Below, piece by piece: positions 1 through 7,161 of a stretch of 29,981 nt of DNA. Position 1 is the first letter of the stretch; the number at the start of each line of letters is the position of its first letter. The position numbers and the translations under genes are program-made. Location of the stretch: NCBI GenBank assembly GCA_904501985.1, contig CAJGCT010000019.1, positions 1 through 29,981 on the forward strand, in the 5' to 3' direction. The notes under the pieces were generated by a model. It was not told the DNA's origin. It made no database searches and saw only the letters and a list, made by a program, of their open reading frames with translations. Source of the stretch: an uncultured Clostridia bacterium. Lineage in GTDB: Bacteria > Bacillota > Clostridia > Oscillospirales > CAG-272.

Positions 1-1
1 A

Positions 2-865
2 GCGCTCGCTTCCAAGGAAGCGCTTGAATATTGGATGCCCGTTGACTGGTATAACGGCGGTATGGAGCACGTAACCCGTCACATGATCTATTCTCGCTTC
101 TGGCACCACTTCCTCTACGATATCGGTGCAGTACCGGTTGATGAGCCTTACGCAAAGCGCACAGCTCAGGGACTTATTCTCGGTCCGGACGGCGACAAGA
201 TGTCAAAGTCTAAGGGTAATGTTGTAGACCCTAACGATGTTGTGGATAAGTTTGGTGCGGACGTTCTTCGCGTGTATGTACTCTTTATGGGTGACTATTC
301 CTCTGCAACTCCGTGGAGCGATGATTCTGTTCGCGGATGTAAGCGTTTCCTTGACCGCGTTGCAGGACTTTGCGATATGGTAAAGGGCGAGGGAGCTACA
401 GCAAAGCTTGAGTCTTCTTTCCATAAAACTGTTAAGAAAGTGTCCCTTGACATTGAGGACATGAAATTCAACACAGCGATTGCAACTCTCATGAGTCTTA
501 TTAACGAGATTTACGAGTGCGGTTCGCTTACAAAGGACGAGCTTGGCGTATTTGTACGTCTGCTTTGCCCCTTTGCGCCTCACATTTCTGAGGAGATCTG
601 GGAGAGCCTTGGAAACAAGGGACTTTGCGCAGTTTCCGAGTGGCCGGCGTGGGATGAATCCAAGACTATTGATTCCACCGTTGAAATCGCGGTACAGGTA
701 AGCGGCAAGCTGAAATTCACCAAGGAGATTCCTGCTGACACCTCAAAGGATGACGCTATAGCGCTTGTAAAGGCAGATGAGCGCATGAAGCCGTTCCTTG
801 AAGGCAAGACCATTGTCAAGGAAATCAGCGTTCCCGGAAAGATCGTAAATATAGTAGTAAAATAA
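2..865 (+). CDS. leuS: Leucyl-tRNA synthetase, C-terminal part (5' end outside window)
   Basis: Class I aminoacyl-tRNA synthetase that charges tRNA-Leu in the cytoplasm. The reading frame is open from base 2, so the N-terminal part, including the HIGH motif and most of the editing domain, lies upstream of the window. The visible part begins with the LeuRS-typical segment YWMPVDWYNGGMEH, then carries the class I signature KMSKSKGN at bases 200-223, which closes over ATP in the active site. An anticodon-binding alpha-helical domain follows (around DKFGADVLRVYVLF to CPFAPHISEEIWE), and then the small C-terminal domain ending in GKIVNIVVK. A terminator hairpin lies immediately downstream, so leuS ends its transcription unit. 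Identification is firm; only the 5' truncation by the window edge limits it. Confidence 0.97.
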   Translation, partial: ALASKEALEYWMPVDWYNGGMEHVTRHMIYSRFWHHFLYDIGAVPVDEPYAKRTAQGLILGPDGDKMSKSKGNVVDPNDVVDKFGADVLRVYVLFMGDYSSATPWSDDSVRGCKRFLDRVAGLCDMVKGEGATAKLESSFHKTVKKVSLDIEDMKFNTAIATLMSLINEIYECGSLTKDELGVFVRLLCPFAPHISEEIWESLGNKGLCAVSEWPAWDESKTIDSTVEIAVQVSGKLKFTKEIPADTSKDDAIALVKADERMKPFLEGKTIVKEISVPGKIVNIVVK

Positions 866-870
866 AAATC

Positions 871-908
871 ATCAAGGCTGTCCTCAAAAAAGGCAGCCTT
901 GATTTTTC
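871..908 (+). terminator. Rho-independent terminator of leuS
   Basis: The arms ATCAAGGCTG (871-880) and CAGCCTTGAT (894-903) pair perfectly. Two more C-G pairs form above a single bulged T, and a TTTTT run follows. The hairpin starts six bases after the leuS stop codon. Confidence 0.9.
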
Positions 909-979
909 AGATACGGCGAGGCTGTATTTGTTTTGGCGCAAAAAAATGAAAAAATACTGCTCAAATTTTATATAACTAC

Positions 980-1008
980 TTGACATCGGCGGTATTTTAT
1001 AGTATAAT
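980..1008 (+). promoter_or_regulatory. Sigma-A promoter of rpsU
   Basis: Consensus TTGACA at 980-985 and TATAAT at 1003-1008 are separated by exactly 17 bp. It stands about 90 bases upstream of rpsU, after the leuS terminator, so rpsU is transcribed independently with an approximately 80-nt leader. Confidence 0.9.
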
Positions 1009-1043
1009 ATTTTGGAGATAAAAAAACACTACACTGTTTATCT

Positions 1044-1067
1044 CGGAAAACTGTCAGCAGTTTTCTG
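1044..1067 (+). promoter_or_regulatory. Leader hairpin upstream of rpsU
   Basis: In the predicted 5' leader, CGGAAAACTG (1044-1053) pairs with CAGTTTTCTG (1058-1067) around a TCAG loop. The stem is 10 bp with one G-T pair. It lies about 10 nt before the GGAGGGAGGG ribosome binding site. Ribosomal protein leaders are often autoregulatory, but nothing here proves that role and I do not recognise it as a named motif. Confidence 0.4.
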
Positions 1068-1094
1068 TGCACTTGCGGAGGGAGGGAATTTAGA

Positions 1095-1271
1095 ATGGCA
1101 GAAGTCAGAGTAAAAGAGAATGAATCGCTCGACAGCGCTCTTCGCAGATTTAAGAGACAGTGCGCAAGATCCGGAGTTCTTTCCGAGCTTCGTAAGAGAG
1201 AACATTACGAAAAGCCCAGCGTAAAGCGCAAGAAGAAGTCTGAAGCAGCGAGAAAGCGCAAGTCCAAGTAA
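1095..1271 (+). CDS. rpsU: 30S ribosomal protein S21
   Basis: A 58-residue, highly basic protein (MAEVRVKENESLDSALRRFK...). The conserved S21 core is visible: the V-x-E-NE-SLD-ALRRFKRQ start, then RSGVLSELRKREHYEKPS, then a lysine/arginine-rich tail. S21 sits on the platform of the small subunit near the mRNA exit and helps initiation at Shine-Dalgarno sites. The start is chosen at ATG 1095, preceded by a very strong GGAGGGAGGG with good spacing. The gene is monocistronic, with its own perfect promoter upstream and a strong terminator downstream. The length matches the family's usual 57-60 residues. Confidence 0.97.
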   Translation: MAEVRVKENESLDSALRRFKRQCARSGVLSELRKREHYEKPSVKRKKKSEAARKRKSK

Positions 1272-1293
1272 TACCGCAAGTTATGATTATGGT

Positions 1294-1330
1294 TAAAGGG
1301 GAAGACGGAAGCGTCTTCCCTTTTAATTTT
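1294..1330 (+). terminator. Terminator of rpsU
   Basis: AAAGGGGAAGACG... pairs with ...CGTCTTCCCTTT around a GAAG loop, with a TTTTAATTTT tail. It lies about 25 bases after the rpsU stop codon. Confidence 0.9.
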
Positions 1331-1452
1331 GCTGTTTTGCGGAGTAGGTATGGTATTTATCTCAAAAATGTGATTTGAAGGACGGTATATTGCGAAAAAT
1401 AATTAAAAAAGACAGATTTGCGCTGAATTTGCACACGATTTTCAAAAAAGCC

Positions 1453-1481
1453 TTTACATTTTGAATTTTCGGTAGTATAAT
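1453..1481 (+). promoter_or_regulatory. Sigma-A promoter of the Gfo/Idh gene
   Basis: TTTACA at 1453-1458 and TATAAT at 1476-1481 are separated by 17 bp, about 70 bases before the start codon. No obvious operator repeat was seen next to it. Confidence 0.8.
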
Positions 1482-1552
1482 TATGACAGGCACTGCTAAA
1501 AGACGCCTGAAATGCAAAAAACATTGATTTATTTATGTAGGAGACCTTGAAA

Positions 1553-2596
1553 ATGAAGAATGGAAAAATCGGATATGCTGTAGTTGGACTTGGTGTTGGA
1601 AAAGCACACGTCCAGGCGGCTGCCGAATCCGAAAACTGTGAGCTTGTGGCTGTGTGCGACATTATACAGGAAAAGCTTGATCGGGTGGTTGAGTCATATC
1701 CCGGCACTAAAGCGTATCTTAATTTTGATGAGCTTATATGTGATGCCGAGGTTGATATTATAAGCATCTGTCTGCCCTCTGCCATGCACGCGGATTTTTC
1801 CGTTCGGGCAATGGAGGCAGGCAAGCACGTTCTTGTGGAAAAGCCTATTGATATAACCGTTGATGCGGCTTTGCGCATTGAAGATGCACGTCTGCGCACG
1901 GGCATGAAAGCAGGAGTTATTCTTCAAAACCGAAACAATGCGGTGATGAAGCCCATAAAAGAAGCGATTGATGCAGGGCGGCTTGGTAAGATGGTCCTTG
2001 CAAATTTTGCGGTAAAATGGTATAGAGACGCCAATTATTATATCGGCTGGCACGGCACATGGGAAATGGACGGCGGCGGATCGCTTATGAATCAGGCGGT
2101 GCATACCGTTGACATTATGCAGTGGCTTATGGGGAATGTGGCAAGTGTACATTCAACTATGGGTATCTACGACCACGATATTGAGACTGAGGATATGACG
2201 GCTTCCGTTATCACATTCAAGAGCGGGGCGACGGCGACATTTGTTTCCACGACCTGCGCATATCCCGGAATCAGCACGGATATCCAGCTTTACGGTACAG
2301 GCGGTACTATTGAAGCCGACGCGGATGTACTGAAGCGGTGGAAGCTCCGTGATTCTGATGACGAGGATGAGGAAGAGGAGGATATGCTGGGAAAATACGG
2401 CGGCGGAAACAGAGCTGTGGAGAAGGCAGATCCCACCGTTATAACGGGACACAAATCTATGGTTGAGGATATGGTTCTGGCAGTTATTGAGGACAGAGAT
2501 CCTCAGATACTTCCCACCGAAGCTATCAAGAGTGTGCGTATCGTTAATGCTATTTACGAATCTGCACGCACAGGTAAAACAATATATTTGGATTGA
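1553..2596 (+). CDS. Gfo/Idh/MocA family NAD(P)-dependent oxidoreductase
   Basis: Predicted soluble sugar or cyclitol dehydrogenase of 347 residues. The N-terminal Rossmann fold has the dinucleotide motif GLGVGKAH (12-19). The family's EKP signature (96-98) follows; its lysine is the usual catalytic residue. The C-terminal alpha/beta domain carries GGGSLMNQAVHTVD (174-187), whose H184 is the usual active-site histidine. Start: TTG 1547 would lie only about 3 nt from the AGGAG at 1539-1543, whereas ATG 1553 has 9-nt spacing, so ATG 1553 is preferred. An unusual acidic run (DSDDEDEEEED, 267-277) interrupts the C-terminal domain. The gene stands alone between its own promoter and a terminator. 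The exact substrate cannot be read from the sequence; members act on inositols, glucose-fructose, UDP-sugars and others. Confidence 0.92.
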   Translation: MKNGKIGYAVVGLGVGKAHVQAAAESENCELVAVCDIIQEKLDRVVESYPGTKAYLNFDELICDAEVDIISICLPSAMHADFSVRAMEAGKHVLVEKPIDITVDAALRIEDARLRTGMKAGVILQNRNNAVMKPIKEAIDAGRLGKMVLANFAVKWYRDANYYIGWHGTWEMDGGGSLMNQAVHTVDIMQWLMGNVASVHSTMGIYDHDIETEDMTASVITFKSGATATFVSTTCAYPGISTDIQLYGTGGTIEADADVLKRWKLRDSDDEDEEEEDMLGKYGGGNRAVEKADPTVITGHKSMVEDMVLAVIEDRDPQILPTEAIKSVRIVNAIYESARTGKTIYLD

Positions 2597-2603
2597 AAAA
2601 ACG

Positions 2604-2640
2604 ATCCCCACGGATTATGAATTCCGTGGGGATATTTGTT
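2604..2640. terminator. Shared bidirectional terminator
   Basis: ATCCCCACGGA (2604-2614) and TCCGTGGGGAT (2623-2633) form a perfect 11-bp stem. There is a T-rich side downstream on the plus strand and TTTTTTCAATCC on the minus strand. It sits between the converging ends of the Gfo/Idh gene and yfhO and probably ends both. Confidence 0.85.
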
Positions 2641-2643
2641 TGA

Positions 2644-5373
2644 TTACTGCGGCGATTTACAGATATCTTCTGTTTTGCGGCGTCGTTTTATAAATGCATC
2701 AGCTGCAATAAATCCGAGCAAGACCGCGTGAGATGCCGCAGATACCGCGATGCCGTAGGTTACGCACCACGGGCGATAGCGAAGCTCTACGGTGTGAGTT
2801 CCCTCTGTAAGCTCAACCGATGTGAGGGCTTCGAGAATCGGCGCGGTTTCGGTCTCAACACCGTCTACATACACTTTCCAGCCCTCGTCGTAGGGAATAG
2901 TCAGCATAAAGGCGGTTCTGTCACTCGGTACAGTGACTGTGCCGTAAAAACGGCTGTCTGTGAAATCGGCGATATCATATCCGTGTTCCAAAAGCCGCGG
3001 CATTACCTGGCGGAACAGCTCCTCGTCGAGATAATAGAAATAATCGGTGCCGCTTCCAAGATAGATGTCGTCTTTGTCAAGCGTAAGTGTGACGATTGCC
3101 TTTTCGCCTACCGGCAGACTGCCGAGAGATACGATTCGGTGAGTTTCATTGGTGAAATATTCGGAGACATCCTCGCCGTTCAGCTTCAGCTTTGCATCGC
3201 GTCTGTAATCGCTTGGGAAGTATACAAACACTTCATAGTCGTTTACAGGTGTAAATTCGTATGTCAGCTTGCCTTCATAACCCGTTTTAACCTTTTTGTA
3301 CTTCCGGTGTCCCGTCACATAGGACATATCAAGATTGTCTGTGGTGGGGACAAGATTTTTATACGGCTTGAACAGCAAAAGGGTATCTTCTTCGCCGAGC
3401 ATTAAGGACACAAGCTCATTCATGCGCTCAAAGGGGGAATCGTATGCGTCAAGGTCAATGTCCGCTACCGTCGGTGATACCATATAGCCGAGGGGGAGTG
3501 CATATTTATTCTCGTATACGGCGGTAAGATTTTCTTCATCCCTCCATATGGCCTCGCCCCACAGCGGATTTATTTCAGTTTCATCGTCAGACAGTAAATA
3601 TTTAACCGACAGCAGACTGTCAGATACGGGAGTGCCGCCAAGATACTTTGACCAATGTGATTTTGAGGCGTAGCCCATATCCTGTAAAAAATCAATCTGA
3701 GCCTTGTTCAGCGTAGAGGTGGAATTTGAAAGGCCGCGCAGATTCAGCGCGAAATTATCGTTTGTCTTGCGGTGCGCGGTTTTTTCGGTACGGTAGAACG
3801 AGCTGTCATTTTCGCGCACAAACTCTGCGGCGGGAGTCCATTTGTCAATAAAGCTGCGGTAGGACGTGCGCGAGCTGTAGTGAACATCATCGTCAAGGGA
3901 AACTACCTCTGCAAGACCGTTGCAGAACAGCTCCAGCATTACGAACACAAGAAGTATGGACGGTACGGCCCCTTCAAGCCATCCGCGCGTACATCCCGAA
4001 AGCAGTATCATATAAATTGCGATACATCCGATACCGAACCATATTCCCATAAGGTCATCGAGATTCTCATATTCCAGCTTTTGAAGAATCACGAGTATCA
4101 GTCCGAGCACTGCGCCTGTGCCGAGTATGGTACGGTTGTCGATTTTATTTATGTGCTCAAACGCAAGATATGCCATGAATATTATCATGAAGCAAAACAT
4201 GAAGCTGTAACGGTAGTTGAGCCAATTGGGACGCTGGAAGCCGTGCCATATAAGGTCTATTGTGCTTCCGTTGAAGCTGAAAATAAAGAAAGCCATTATA
4301 AGACCGCAGGCGATCTTCTTTCTCGGGGATATTTCCTTTATAAGGTAAAACACGGGAAGCATTATGAGAGTAAGCGTACCCGAAAATACGAATGGCAAGC
4401 CTTCGGGGCGCACGGTATCGTAGGATGCCGGGTACATTTTTGATATCAGGTCAAGAAAATCAAAGCGCTGGCTGAACTCATAGCTCGGCTCAGAGAATGT
4501 GTTCTTGCCGAAGCTCAGCGAATAGTATGCCGGAATTATTATAAGTGCCGCCATGCCGATAGCGATGACCGAGAAAAGTGCCACTCTTCCAAGGGACTTT
4601 ACAAAATGCCCTCTTTCACCAAGAGGATTACGCTCATCGGGAGTCAATGAGAAATAACAGAAGAAAAAGTATGCCGCAACGCCGATGCACACCATATATC
4701 CGATGTAGAAGTTTGAAAATACCGCCGCCGCTAAGGTGAATACGTAAAGCTTGAATTTGCCGTATTTTATAACAGATTCCATTCCAAGGAGAATGAGGGG
4801 AAAGAACAGCACGCAGTCTATCCACATGGTGTTGTGCTGCATTACCACAGCGTATGAGGTCAGGGCATATATTATCGAGAAAATTACCTCATGCACTGCC
4901 TTTGTGGGATGAGACTTGTGCAGATATACGCACATATTGAAGCCTGTAAGACCGCACTTTAAAAGAAGGATGGTATAAAGAGATTCGGTTATCATTCCTT
5001 CCGGAAACAGCGCGGTTATAAAAGTGAATGGACTTGCGAGGTAGTATGCCACAATACCGAGAAATTCACCGCCGAGAGCGCGCTCAAAGGAGTAGAGTAT
5101 TCCCTGCTCACCGCGGAAAAAATCGCGCATTGCTTCAAAATAGTAAACGTACTGTCCGTTGAGGTCAAGCACCAATACGGAATTTTTTCCGAAGGGGTAA
5201 ACCTCGATTGCGATATATATTAGTGCCATAATGAGCACGGGAAAGAGAAATGCTAAGAAAATATGGTTCATACCGTCAAAGGGTGATGTGAGACGGTGCC
5301 ACAGCGTGCGCCGAGAGTAAGGTGTGCCCGTGTCTGCGGTGGTATCTATATTGCCTGATACGTTATTATCCAT
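2644..5373 (-). CDS. yfhO: YfhO family integral membrane protein (GT-C-like)
   Basis: A 909-residue polytopic membrane protein. Roughly a dozen hydrophobic segments fill about residues 30-480. A large extracytoplasmic domain (about 500-865) follows, then one last membrane span (about 870-893) and a short basic tail (KRRRK). The motif DLNGQYVYYF after the first membrane span is typical of YfhO. In Bacillus, YfhO is needed for GlcNAc modification of lipoteichoic acid, acting with a CsbB-type transferase; the polymer modified here is unknown. Start: a longer frame begins at 5427 but has no ribosome binding site and would overlap the upstream gene. ATG 5373 is preceded by AGGAAGGA at about 8 nt, so it is preferred. 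It lies 31 bp after the DUF951 gene and is probably cotranscribed with it. Confidence 0.9.
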   Translation of the reverse strand: MDNNVSGNIDTTADTGTPYSRRTLWHRLTSPFDGMNHIFLAFLFPVLIMALIYIAIEVYPFGKNSVLVLDLNGQYVYYFEAMRDFFRGEQGILYSFERALGGEFLGIVAYYLASPFTFITALFPEGMITESLYTILLLKCGLTGFNMCVYLHKSHPTKAVHEVIFSIIYALTSYAVVMQHNTMWIDCVLFFPLILLGMESVIKYGKFKLYVFTLAAAVFSNFYIGYMVCIGVAAYFFFCYFSLTPDERNPLGERGHFVKSLGRVALFSVIAIGMAALIIIPAYYSLSFGKNTFSEPSYEFSQRFDFLDLISKMYPASYDTVRPEGLPFVFSGTLTLIMLPVFYLIKEISPRKKIACGLIMAFFIFSFNGSTIDLIWHGFQRPNWLNYRYSFMFCFMIIFMAYLAFEHINKIDNRTILGTGAVLGLILVILQKLEYENLDDLMGIWFGIGCIAIYMILLSGCTRGWLEGAVPSILLVFVMLELFCNGLAEVVSLDDDVHYSSRTSYRSFIDKWTPAAEFVRENDSSFYRTEKTAHRKTNDNFALNLRGLSNSTSTLNKAQIDFLQDMGYASKSHWSKYLGGTPVSDSLLSVKYLLSDDETEINPLWGEAIWRDEENLTAVYENKYALPLGYMVSPTVADIDLDAYDSPFERMNELVSLMLGEEDTLLLFKPYKNLVPTTDNLDMSYVTGHRKYKKVKTGYEGKLTYEFTPVNDYEVFVYFPSDYRRDAKLKLNGEDVSEYFTNETHRIVSLGSLPVGEKAIVTLTLDKDDIYLGSGTDYFYYLDEELFRQVMPRLLEHGYDIADFTDSRFYGTVTVPSDRTAFMLTIPYDEGWKVYVDGVETETAPILEALTSVELTEGTHTVELRYRPWCVTYGIAVSAASHAVLLGFIAADAFIKRRRKTEDICKSPQ

Positions 5374-5404
5374 CGTATGATTCCTTCCTGAAGTATGGCT
5401 GTAT

Positions 5405-5617
5405 TCAACAGTTTTTGTCTGATTCATGTATTATGCGGCGGATGCCTTTTTCAAGCTTGATTCGCGGCATGGTAAGATCTCTGCCGCAGGACTCGCATAC
5501 GATTCTGATATCGCTTCCAACCCGTAAAACGCGGAAATACACGCTTTTTTTGGAGCAGGGATGCGGCTTTTTCATTTCAAGGATGTCACCGACCGATATC
5601 TGCGGTATAGTTTGCAT
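5405..5617 (-). CDS. DUF951 domain protein, small conserved Firmicutes protein
   Basis: A 70-residue protein with the DUF951 pattern VGDILEMKKPHPC ... RVGSDIRIVCESCGR ... PRIKLEKGIRRI. The cysteines at C21, C41 and C44 suggest a small metal-binding or beta-barrel fold; the function is not known. Family members are usually 60-75 residues, so the length fits. The start is ATG at 5617 (minus strand), placed 7 nt after GGAGGT; an upstream in-frame extension has no such site. It is the first gene of a likely two-gene unit with yfhO. In many Firmicutes DUF951 genes sit beside mscS or near ychF and parB, so pairing with yfhO is less usual (recollection, not checked). Confidence 0.88.
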   Translation of the reverse strand: MQTIPQISVGDILEMKKPHPCSKKSVYFRVLRVGSDIRIVCESCGRDLTMPRIKLEKGIRRIIHESDKNC

Positions 5618-5650
5618 CTTTCTTACCTCCGAATACTTATTATGTCTTAT

Positions 5651-5679
5651 AGTATACCACAATTTGGCGCAGTTGTACA
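5651..5679 (-). promoter_or_regulatory. Probable promoter of DUF951-yfhO
   Basis: Read on the minus strand: TGTACA, a 17-bp spacer, then TATACT preceded by TGG (extended -10). It lies about 35 bases upstream of the DUF951 start. Confidence 0.6.
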
Positions 5680-5727
5680 GGGGTTTTGTAAAAAACACGA
5701 TAAAAGTGGTGCGTTATTTGCGGCAGA

Positions 5728-5758
5728 CAAAAAGAACAGCCGCAAAAAGCGGCTGTCC
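5728..5758 (-). terminator. Terminator of mtlD
   Basis: Read on the minus strand, ACAGCCGC and GCGGCTGT form a perfect stem with a short T-rich loop, followed by TCTTTTTG. It lies 20-50 bases beyond the mtlD stop codon. Confidence 0.85.
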
Positions 5759-5778
5759 TTAACTGTGACTTGTCTGAT

Positions 5779-6939
5779 TCAGGCCATTTGCTTGTATATG
5801 TCTGCAATCTTCTTAAGCATTTCGGAATCTTCCGGAAGTCCCGACACAGATGCCAATGCTTTCATGATACCGTCAGCGGCGATCATCTCATGTAGCTTTG
5901 CTGAAAATTCATCCGCATCCCCCGGGAACATCACAGCCGCCGCGCCGATTTCAAGGATGGCATCGTTTGGAAGACCGTGCTTTTCACAGAGGAGTGCGGC
6001 ACCGATAATGCGGTCTCCCTTTGCAAGCTTGCGAAGTACATCACGTCCCACACGGGTCACGGTATCGTGGAGATGGGGATTTGCGAAACGGTGAAGAAGA
6101 TCCTCTGCGGCGTGCTCTATTTCGCCGTACGGAACACCGTGCTCCTTTGAAAGTGCCAATGCGGACTGAAGCATAGCGGCTTTTACCTTTTCGTATATCT
6201 CCGGCACGGCAATTGCTTCGGCGATCTCGCTTTTGCCTGCCATGATGCCGTAATACGCCGTTGCCGCGTGTCCCATATTATGGAGAAACAGCTTCTTCTG
6301 TATAAAGTATTCAAAGGGCGTAAAGGGAACCATGTTGACGATATGCGGGATCTCTCCCTTGAATCCGTTTTTGTCAACGGGAAGCTCGCAGTACGGTTCA
6401 ACCCAAACCTTAAGGATGTTGCCCTCCTGCATTTCCTCGGACATTATGGGCACCATGCGTCCGATAGACGCCTCAACAAGTCCTATGCGCTCGTCAAACA
6501 GCTTTATTTCATCATCGGAAAGCTTCTCTTTTATGAGCTTTGCCAAATACTTGTCCGCATCTATAAGATTTTCGCAGATGATGATATTAAGAGGTGCGTC
6601 GGTAGCCTTAAAGCGGCGGCGGCAGCCCTCTGCGATATTTCCTGCGATTCGAGGAAGAATGTTCACGCCAACGGCTGTTGCCATTACGTCAGCTGTTGCA
6701 ATTTCATCTGCCACAGCATCGGCATTCATGCCGTCAATTCCGCGGATATTTGTAATAGTTTCCTCGAACATACCCTTTTCGGATACTATTTTTATGGGGT
6801 AACATTTTTCAGAATTCAGCTTGTCGATAACCGCCTTGTTAACGTCGATAAGAGCGGTCTCATATCCGGATTTCGAGAAGAGCTCGGTAATAAATCCTCT
6901 TCCGATGTTGCCGGCACCGTACATTACTGCTTTTTTCAT
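5779..6939 (-). CDS. mtlD: Mannitol-1-phosphate 5-dehydrogenase
   Basis: A 386-residue cytoplasmic enzyme that converts D-mannitol 1-phosphate and NAD+ to fructose 6-phosphate, feeding mannitol into glycolysis (or the reverse). The N-terminal Rossmann motif GAGNIGRGF (8-16) is typical. The polyol-specific long-chain dehydrogenase catalytic pattern K-x4-N-x2-H is intact as K216, N221, H224 (KLFLHNMGH). Length matches the family (380-390). The start ATG 6939 follows AGGAAAAGG. It is monocistronic with its own promoter and terminator. No PTS mannitol transporter (mtlA, mtlF) or mtlR regulator is next to it, so transport must be encoded elsewhere, or the enzyme works in the mannitol-forming direction (inference). 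Confidence 0.94.
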   Translation of the reverse strand: MKKAVMYGAGNIGRGFITELFSKSGYETALIDVNKAVIDKLNSEKCYPIKIVSEKGMFEETITNIRGIDGMNADAVADEIATADVMATAVGVNILPRIAGNIAEGCRRRFKATDAPLNIIICENLIDADKYLAKLIKEKLSDDEIKLFDERIGLVEASIGRMVPIMSEEMQEGNILKVWVEPYCELPVDKNGFKGEIPHIVNMVPFTPFEYFIQKKLFLHNMGHAATAYYGIMAGKSEIAEAIAVPEIYEKVKAAMLQSALALSKEHGVPYGEIEHAAEDLLHRFANPHLHDTVTRVGRDVLRKLAKGDRIIGAALLCEKHGLPNDAILEIGAAAVMFPGDADEFSAKLHEMIAADGIMKALASVSGLPEDSEMLKKIADIYKQMA

Positions 6940-6980
6940 ATTTGTAACCTTTTCCTTTCATATGCCGTACTTGTATATCT

Positions 6981-7009
6981 ATTATAGCTCCAAAAAGCGG
7001 ATTTTTCAA
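6981..7009 (-). promoter_or_regulatory. Promoter of mtlD
   Basis: Read on the minus strand: TTGAAA (7004-7009), a 17-bp spacer, then TATAAT (6981-6986), about 42 bases upstream of the start codon. No clear operator or cre-like site was recognised. Confidence 0.8.
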
Positions 7010-7079
7010 GCACCGAGGCGAAAAAATACGCTTTTTTGTGCTCTATTTATAGTAGGGGCATATATTTTGGGATTTTCTC

Positions 7080-7108
7080 TTGATTTTGACTAAAAAATAT
7101 GATATACT
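7080..7108 (+). promoter_or_regulatory. Promoter of the ABC transporter pair
   Basis: TTGATT (7080-7085), a 17-bp spacer and TATACT (7103-7108). The predicted transcription start near 7115 would leave an ATG at 7117 almost leaderless, which supports a start codon further downstream for the first ABC gene. Confidence 0.6.
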
Positions 7109-7161
7109 GATAAGACATGCATAAATTCGGCATGATTTTTCATGAGAGGGGCACTGTTACT

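Noticed and set aside
2728..4443. Long plus-strand frames (225 and 223 codons) opposite yfhO
   Set aside because: They are antisense to a well supported membrane protein, lack ribosome binding sites and have cysteine/histidine-rich, low-plausibility composition.
6268..6987. 239-codon plus-strand frame opposite mtlD
   Set aside because: It is the shadow of mtlD; it has no ribosome binding site and would run through the mtlD promoter.
7019..7040. A6...T6 inverted stretch between mtlD and the ABC genes as an operator
   Set aside because: A-tract and T-tract runs of this kind are common in AT-rich intergenic DNA and the repeat is not distinctive.
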